Below are positions 8,201-9,597 of a stretch of 9,597 nt of DNA, one piece after another. The notes under the pieces were generated by a model. The model was given only the letters and a program-made list of their open reading frames with translations, was not told the DNA's origin and did not search any database. This DNA comes from Caldifarciminota bacterium (lineage in GTDB: Bacteria > Hydrothermota > Tepidihabitantia > Tepidihabitantales > JAOUPE01), in contig JAOUPE010000040.1 of assembly GCA_029880025.1 (NCBI GenBank), positions 1 to 9,597 of the forward strand, given 5' to 3'. Within the stretch, counting starts at the first letter, position 1. Every line of letters begins with the position of its first letter. A program made the position numbers and the translations under genes.

Positions 8201-8898
8201 ATGAGTATGTCTATGTGCTGCAAGGATATTACGGCTCGTTTTTCAGATACAGGGTCGAAGCCGACTCCTGGTTCGAGTTGCGTCAATACGATTACAAATA
8301 TTTCACAAACCGAGAAGGCAAGAAGAAGAAACCAAAAGATGGGGCTGGACTGGTATATTATGACAACAACCTCTATTTGCTCAAAGGCGGTAATACCAAC
8401 GAATTCTGGCAATACGATATTGCAGCTGACAACTGGGTTCAGATGGATGAGAATTGGGACATCCCGATTGGCGGTGGCAAGCGAGTGAAAGGCGGGGGTT
8501 CTCTAATTGTCCTTAATGGTTATTTCTTTGCAACAAAAGGTTCGAATACACCTGAGTTTTATCGACATTCCCTGCCAACCCAAACTGCACTGATGACTGA
8601 TATAACTGCTCAAGAAACAATGACCAACCATTTGACAATCCCCAGGACAAATTTCACAGTTGCTCCTAACCCAGCAGTAAATGTTACGATGATACGCTAC
8701 AATTTAACCGAACCTGAGCAAGTGAGCTTTAAACTTTATAATATCTATGGTGCACTGGTCAAAATTTACACCAACCCTAATCCAACTCAACACGGATTGC
8801 TAATGATTGATACTAAAGATTTACCTTCAGGGGTTTATATCCTGAGATTAGATTCTGGTAAAATGACGGTTTCAAGAAAAGTGATAATAGAGAAGTAA
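5224..8898 (+). CDS. Secreted FG-GAP / OB-fold-like / CARDB / Kelch multidomain protein with T9SS sorting domain
   Basis: This complete protein has 1224 residues. Residues 1-30 are a signal peptide: basic start, hydrophobic core L-I-L-V-L-M-F, likely cleavage after S-S-A-A. Residues about 50-393 hold seven FG-GAP/VCBS-like repeats (A-I-G-D-x-D-x-D, clearest at G117-D-I-D-G-D122 and G164-D-A-D-N-N169). They should form a seven-bladed propeller with calcium loops in some blades. Residues about 394-491 are an Ig/fibronectin-like domain. Residues about 495-690 look like two OB-fold-like segments similar to those beside secreted nucleases, but no nuclease motif is present. Residues 696-798 are one CARDB-like domain. 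Residues 806-1120 are six Kelch-like blades with K-K-P-K-G-G turns and L-K-G-x-N-T-x-E-F-W cores. Residues 1144-1224 are a T9SS type A sorting domain. The fold order suggests a non-enzymatic surface or binding protein; the ligand is unknown. The gene has its own promoter region and no clear strong terminator downstream. Confidence 0.93.
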   Translation: MKKAIFKIHDKTAVCLILVLMFSMINSSAAQNPILPLLADWDTTFLFSGSGRLQKIAIGNHLKGITDDTFRIATGQSTAAENAIILTDTSSMPPMGWRVEIPFSGISDNGIMSVAIGDIDGDAVNEVVFGQERGTLRRVKWLSNTWNVIQIDSQVGEVCDIAIGDADNNGVTDIIFACHNDVFRSYWTGGSWLTNRIWSGDGSLCQGVAIGDFDDSFPGNEIVAVTYLGKAVRIRWSGSAWESYVMHDNSFCRFFNPSIGEFDSINPGPEIVFGNSSRTSTYGSVIELYGSDTSWSIRRIYHPALAEPCQNTAIGDVLDENPGKEVVSVSSGTRTIVRVIYGSGSNWSNQIVANFPMVQFSGLAVGDINKYRSHNQEIAFARNTILYEAEQRLPPGPIIINVSHNPIIPLFNETVTVKAKILDTLTIIADSLYYAINDPAYWQPIAHCNVDSFYYYAIPAQDTGTSIYYFVKAKNNKGGETQSPIFTYQVACEHGIYQIQYTTGPSDTSPDNDKFVHTKGIVTGVFGRYFNIEEEPGSAWRGIHIRRPEFNDTFPNLVIGDSIEVLGRVVEFLNQTVINVFYDSGGRVQQIVSGRPLPCTTLIKIPQIAESLEGSLVKLDTVRFKTFGTFQSNTAYWVYNFAETESITVYIRSETNIPSVSIPRGYLLLTGIVNQNQSNYQILARAMADLNLLPVDFGATEIISPPDTVNYGDSIIPKIIVRNYQMTPVVNLSVWLHIGTTYNNEHVFSKLAPQQFDTVEFAPWLANTGQHQITAYTKLHNDLNPQNDTVLDWVFVRASSSPPNKWERMVDILTEPSGKKPKSSSCMAGRQGKIYFLKASNTQDFHIYTPNAGVGTWTVGETIPIGTKETGDGKKPKGGAAMTSYEDAVYVLRGNNRAGFWKYQAYASQNYAIGWHKLTNIPQAVKKPKDVSGLVAVTKDGNDYIFAMKGSKTNEFYLYDIADDTWTLVSSPPIGVSARIGYKKGSCLCYDGNEYVYVLQGYYGSFFRYRVEADSWFELRQYDYKYFTNREGKKKKPKDGAGLVYYDNNLYLLKGGNTNEFWQYDIAADNWVQMDENWDIPIGGGKRVKGGGSLIVLNGYFFATKGSNTPEFYRHSLPTQTALMTDITAQETMTNHLTIPRTNFTVAPNPAVNVTMIRYNLTEPEQVSFKLYNIYGALVKIYTNPNPTQHGLLMIDTKDLPSGVYILRLDSGKMTVSRKVIIEK

Positions 8899-9104
8899 TA
8901 TTCTTAAGCTAAAAAACACTTTATAACAACTCTAAGAGATAATTTATAACCAATTCGAAAATCGAATCAAAATTTCTCATATCTGTTTGATTTTTGATAT
9001 CTTATATTTGATTTTGTATGGGAGGTGGTATTTTCTAAAGGGCGAACCGCCTCAGCCGTAATTATGGAGTTTTCCTTGGTTTCTTAGCCCTGGATTTGGA
9101 ATAG
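8899..9104. other. AT-rich non-coding stretch after the second gene
   Basis: No credible gene is visible on either strand. The first part is very AT-rich and holds a small hairpin at 8953-8967 and two direct copies of TTTGATTTT at 8986 and 9007, 21 bases apart. From about 9017 it turns GC-richer, with GGAGGTGG at 9021-9028 and a short GGCG/CGCC inverted repeat at 9041-9051. On the - strand the part from 9057 to 9021 resembles the right end of the hairpin element further on. This may be decayed repeat sequence. Confidence 0.5.
8953..8967. terminator. Weak AT-rich hairpin, possible terminator of the second gene
   Basis: ATTCGA and TCGAAT pair around a three-base AAA loop, 54 bases after the stop codon. 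The stem is only six base pairs with two G-C pairs, and no good T-run follows. It is the only hairpin close behind the stop codon, but it is far weaker than the terminator of the first gene and may not work as one. Confidence 0.25.
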
Positions 9105-9207
9105 CCACAGAGACTCTGAGTTCACTGAGAGGTAGCCGCTCGATTCGAGCGAAAAGAAGGAAATCGCAACCTAAAGGTTGCGGCTACCTCCGAGACACAG
9201 AGAAAAA
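9105..9207. repeat. Interrupted cac-aga-gag type intergenic repeat
   Basis: The left part (9105-9130) reads CCACAGAGACTCTGAG followed by TTCACTGAGA. The right part (9191-9207) reads CGAGACACAGAGAAAAA. Taken together they resemble a purine-biased intergenic repeat phrase (cacagagactc...cactgagacacagagaaaaa) that I recall from several environmental bacterial genomes. The phrase is split here by a 62-base inverted-repeat element. Recognition is from memory of the motif, not from a search. Confidence 0.5.
9129..9190. repeat. 62-base inverted-repeat element, REP/MITE-like
   Basis: The ends are perfect 11-base inverted repeats, GAGGTAGCCGC (9129-9139) and GCGGCTACCTC (9180-9190). Inside are two more hairpins, CGCTCGA/TCGAGCG (9137-9151) and GCAACCT/AGGTTGC (9166-9181). 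The single strand could fold as a three-way junction, with the inner stems competing for a few bases of the outer one. It has no coding capacity. It resembles a small non-autonomous repeat of the REP or MITE kind, but no family can be named and no clear target duplication is fixed. Confidence 0.6.
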
Positions 9208-9389
9208 CCCAGCACTTATTTTCAGGTAGGTGATGAAAAATTGGAAAGGAGATTTAACACTGAAACGCACCGAAGTGCTTGAAGCACATCCAGCACTACC
9301 TCAGGTAGTCAGTGCTTTCAGTGATTTTTCCGCCTCAGGCGGATTAAGAGGGATTCAAAGGGGCTACCCCTTTGAAAATAGGTGCTGGG
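9208..9389. repeat. 182-base hairpin-rich element bounded by 17-base inverted repeats
   Basis: The outer arms are CCCAGCACTTATTTTCA (9208-9224) and TGAAAATAGGTGCTGGG (9373-9389), complementary except for one position, which remains a G-T wobble in one RNA strand. Within are the interrupted stem CACTGAAAcGCAC/GTGCTTTCAGTG (9258-9270 with 9312-9323), GTGCTT/AAGCAC (9275-9287), ACTACCT/AGGTAGT (9295-9309), CCGCC/GGCGG (9330-9342) and CAAAGGGG/CCCCTTTG (9356-9374). It could be a structured RNA or, more likely given its setting, a non-autonomous mobile repeat. Its right arm overlaps the tail of the broken - strand regulator frame. Confidence 0.6.
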
Positions 9390-9597
9390 CGGTCCACGAA
9401 GTACCGCAGGCTCGAAGATAAAGAAGGATTGTTCCGATTGGGGGATTTTTAACTTAGCCCTTTTCTAAATGGGAGATATACCCTTTTCCGGATTTGGCAG
9501 AAAGACCAATTCTTTTAGCCACCTCTTCTTGATATAAACCGGCTTTTTCACGGGCTGATTTTAAGAGTCTGGCAATTTCTTTATCCAAAATAGAGGT
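9364..9597 (-). pseudogene. Broken XRE-family helix-turn-helix regulator (N-terminus beyond the window)
   Basis: On the - strand the frame enters from the right edge and encodes 47 residues of a Cro/C1-type helix-turn-helix, with L-L-K-S-A-R-E-K-A-G, Q-E-E-V-A-K-R-I-G and G-Y-I-S-H-L-E-K-G. An in-frame TAA sits at 9454-9456, exactly where family members normally continue. The same frame then resumes with V-K-N-P-P-I-G-T-I-L-L-Y-L-R-A-C-G, which is what normally follows L-E-K-G in this kind of protein. It loses recognisable homology after S-W-T and ends at a TAG (9364-9366). A single C-to-T change from CAA could explain the TAA. The distal tail is encoded by the right arm of the hairpin element. 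Members of this family bind operator DNA as dimers. This copy probably gives only a truncated product, unless the TAA is a sequencing error. Confidence 0.75.

Noticed and set aside
8986..9016. Direct TTTGATTTT repeats 21 bases apart as a possible operator
   Set aside because: The region is extremely AT-rich and no gene starts downstream, so the spacing is most likely chance.
9018..9038. GGAGGTGG as a ribosome binding site or start of a small gene
   Set aside because: The ATG at 9018 reaches a stop after six codons, and no open frame follows at a suitable distance.
9083..9093. CTTAGCCC shared with the XRE stop region at 9453-9460
   Set aside because: An eight-base match without extension is not enough to claim a second gene remnant.
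9230..9421. 63-codon + strand open frame starting GTG-ATG
   Set aside because: It runs through the hairpins of the 182-base element and antisense to the XRE remnant. It has no good ribosome binding site and no recognisable protein motif.

Overview
The window holds two very large genes for secreted, multidomain surface proteins on the + strand. A repeat-rich non-coding stretch follows them, and then the 3' end of a broken regulator-like gene on the - strand. Both large proteins end in a C-terminal sorting domain of the type IX secretion system (T9SS type A, recognised by an F-x-V-x-P-N-P start, a Y-N-x-x-G turn and a G-x-Y-x-x-x core). This limits the host to a T9SS-bearing lineage of the Bacteroidota/FCB type or a related candidate phylum. 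The second gene has a strong AAGGAG ribosome binding site, which is uncommon in Bacteroidota. That feature, CARDB-like arrays joined to Kelch propellers, and cac-aga-gag intergenic repeats together point me towards an uncultured candidate phylum (for example WOR-3/Stahlbacteria-like or Cloacimonadota-like). That placement is inference only.

Region 1 (1-5085): a gene already open at the first base. It encodes 12 visible CARDB-like Ig-fold repeats of about 105 residues, then a six-bladed Kelch-type propeller, then the T9SS sorting domain. The first seven repeats alternate in two subtypes (A-B-A-B-A-B-A). One stretch of about 332 bases occurs twice, 636 bases apart, at about 97-98% identity. The left edge of the window falls inside one of these copies. 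A strong intrinsic terminator follows (5099-5136).

Region 2 (5137-8898): a candidate promoter, a clear ribosome binding site and a 1224-residue protein. Its order is signal peptide, seven-repeat FG-GAP/VCBS-like propeller, Ig-like domain, two OB-fold-like segments, one CARDB-like domain, six-bladed Kelch-type propeller and T9SS sorting domain. Its last three modules repeat the architecture of the first protein. The two are therefore partial paralogues, probably displayed on or released from the outer membrane and transcribed separately.

Region 3 (8899-9597): no intact gene is visible. There is an AT-rich tail. Next comes a 62-base inverted-repeat element that appears to sit inside an older cac-aga-gag repeat. 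Next comes a 182-base element bounded by 17-base inverted repeats and packed with hairpins. Overlapping that element's right arm on the - strand is a Cro/C1 (XRE) type helix-turn-helix coding sequence. It carries an in-frame TAA, and recognisable homology stops about where the element begins. This looks like a regulator gene decayed by mutation and possibly by element insertion.
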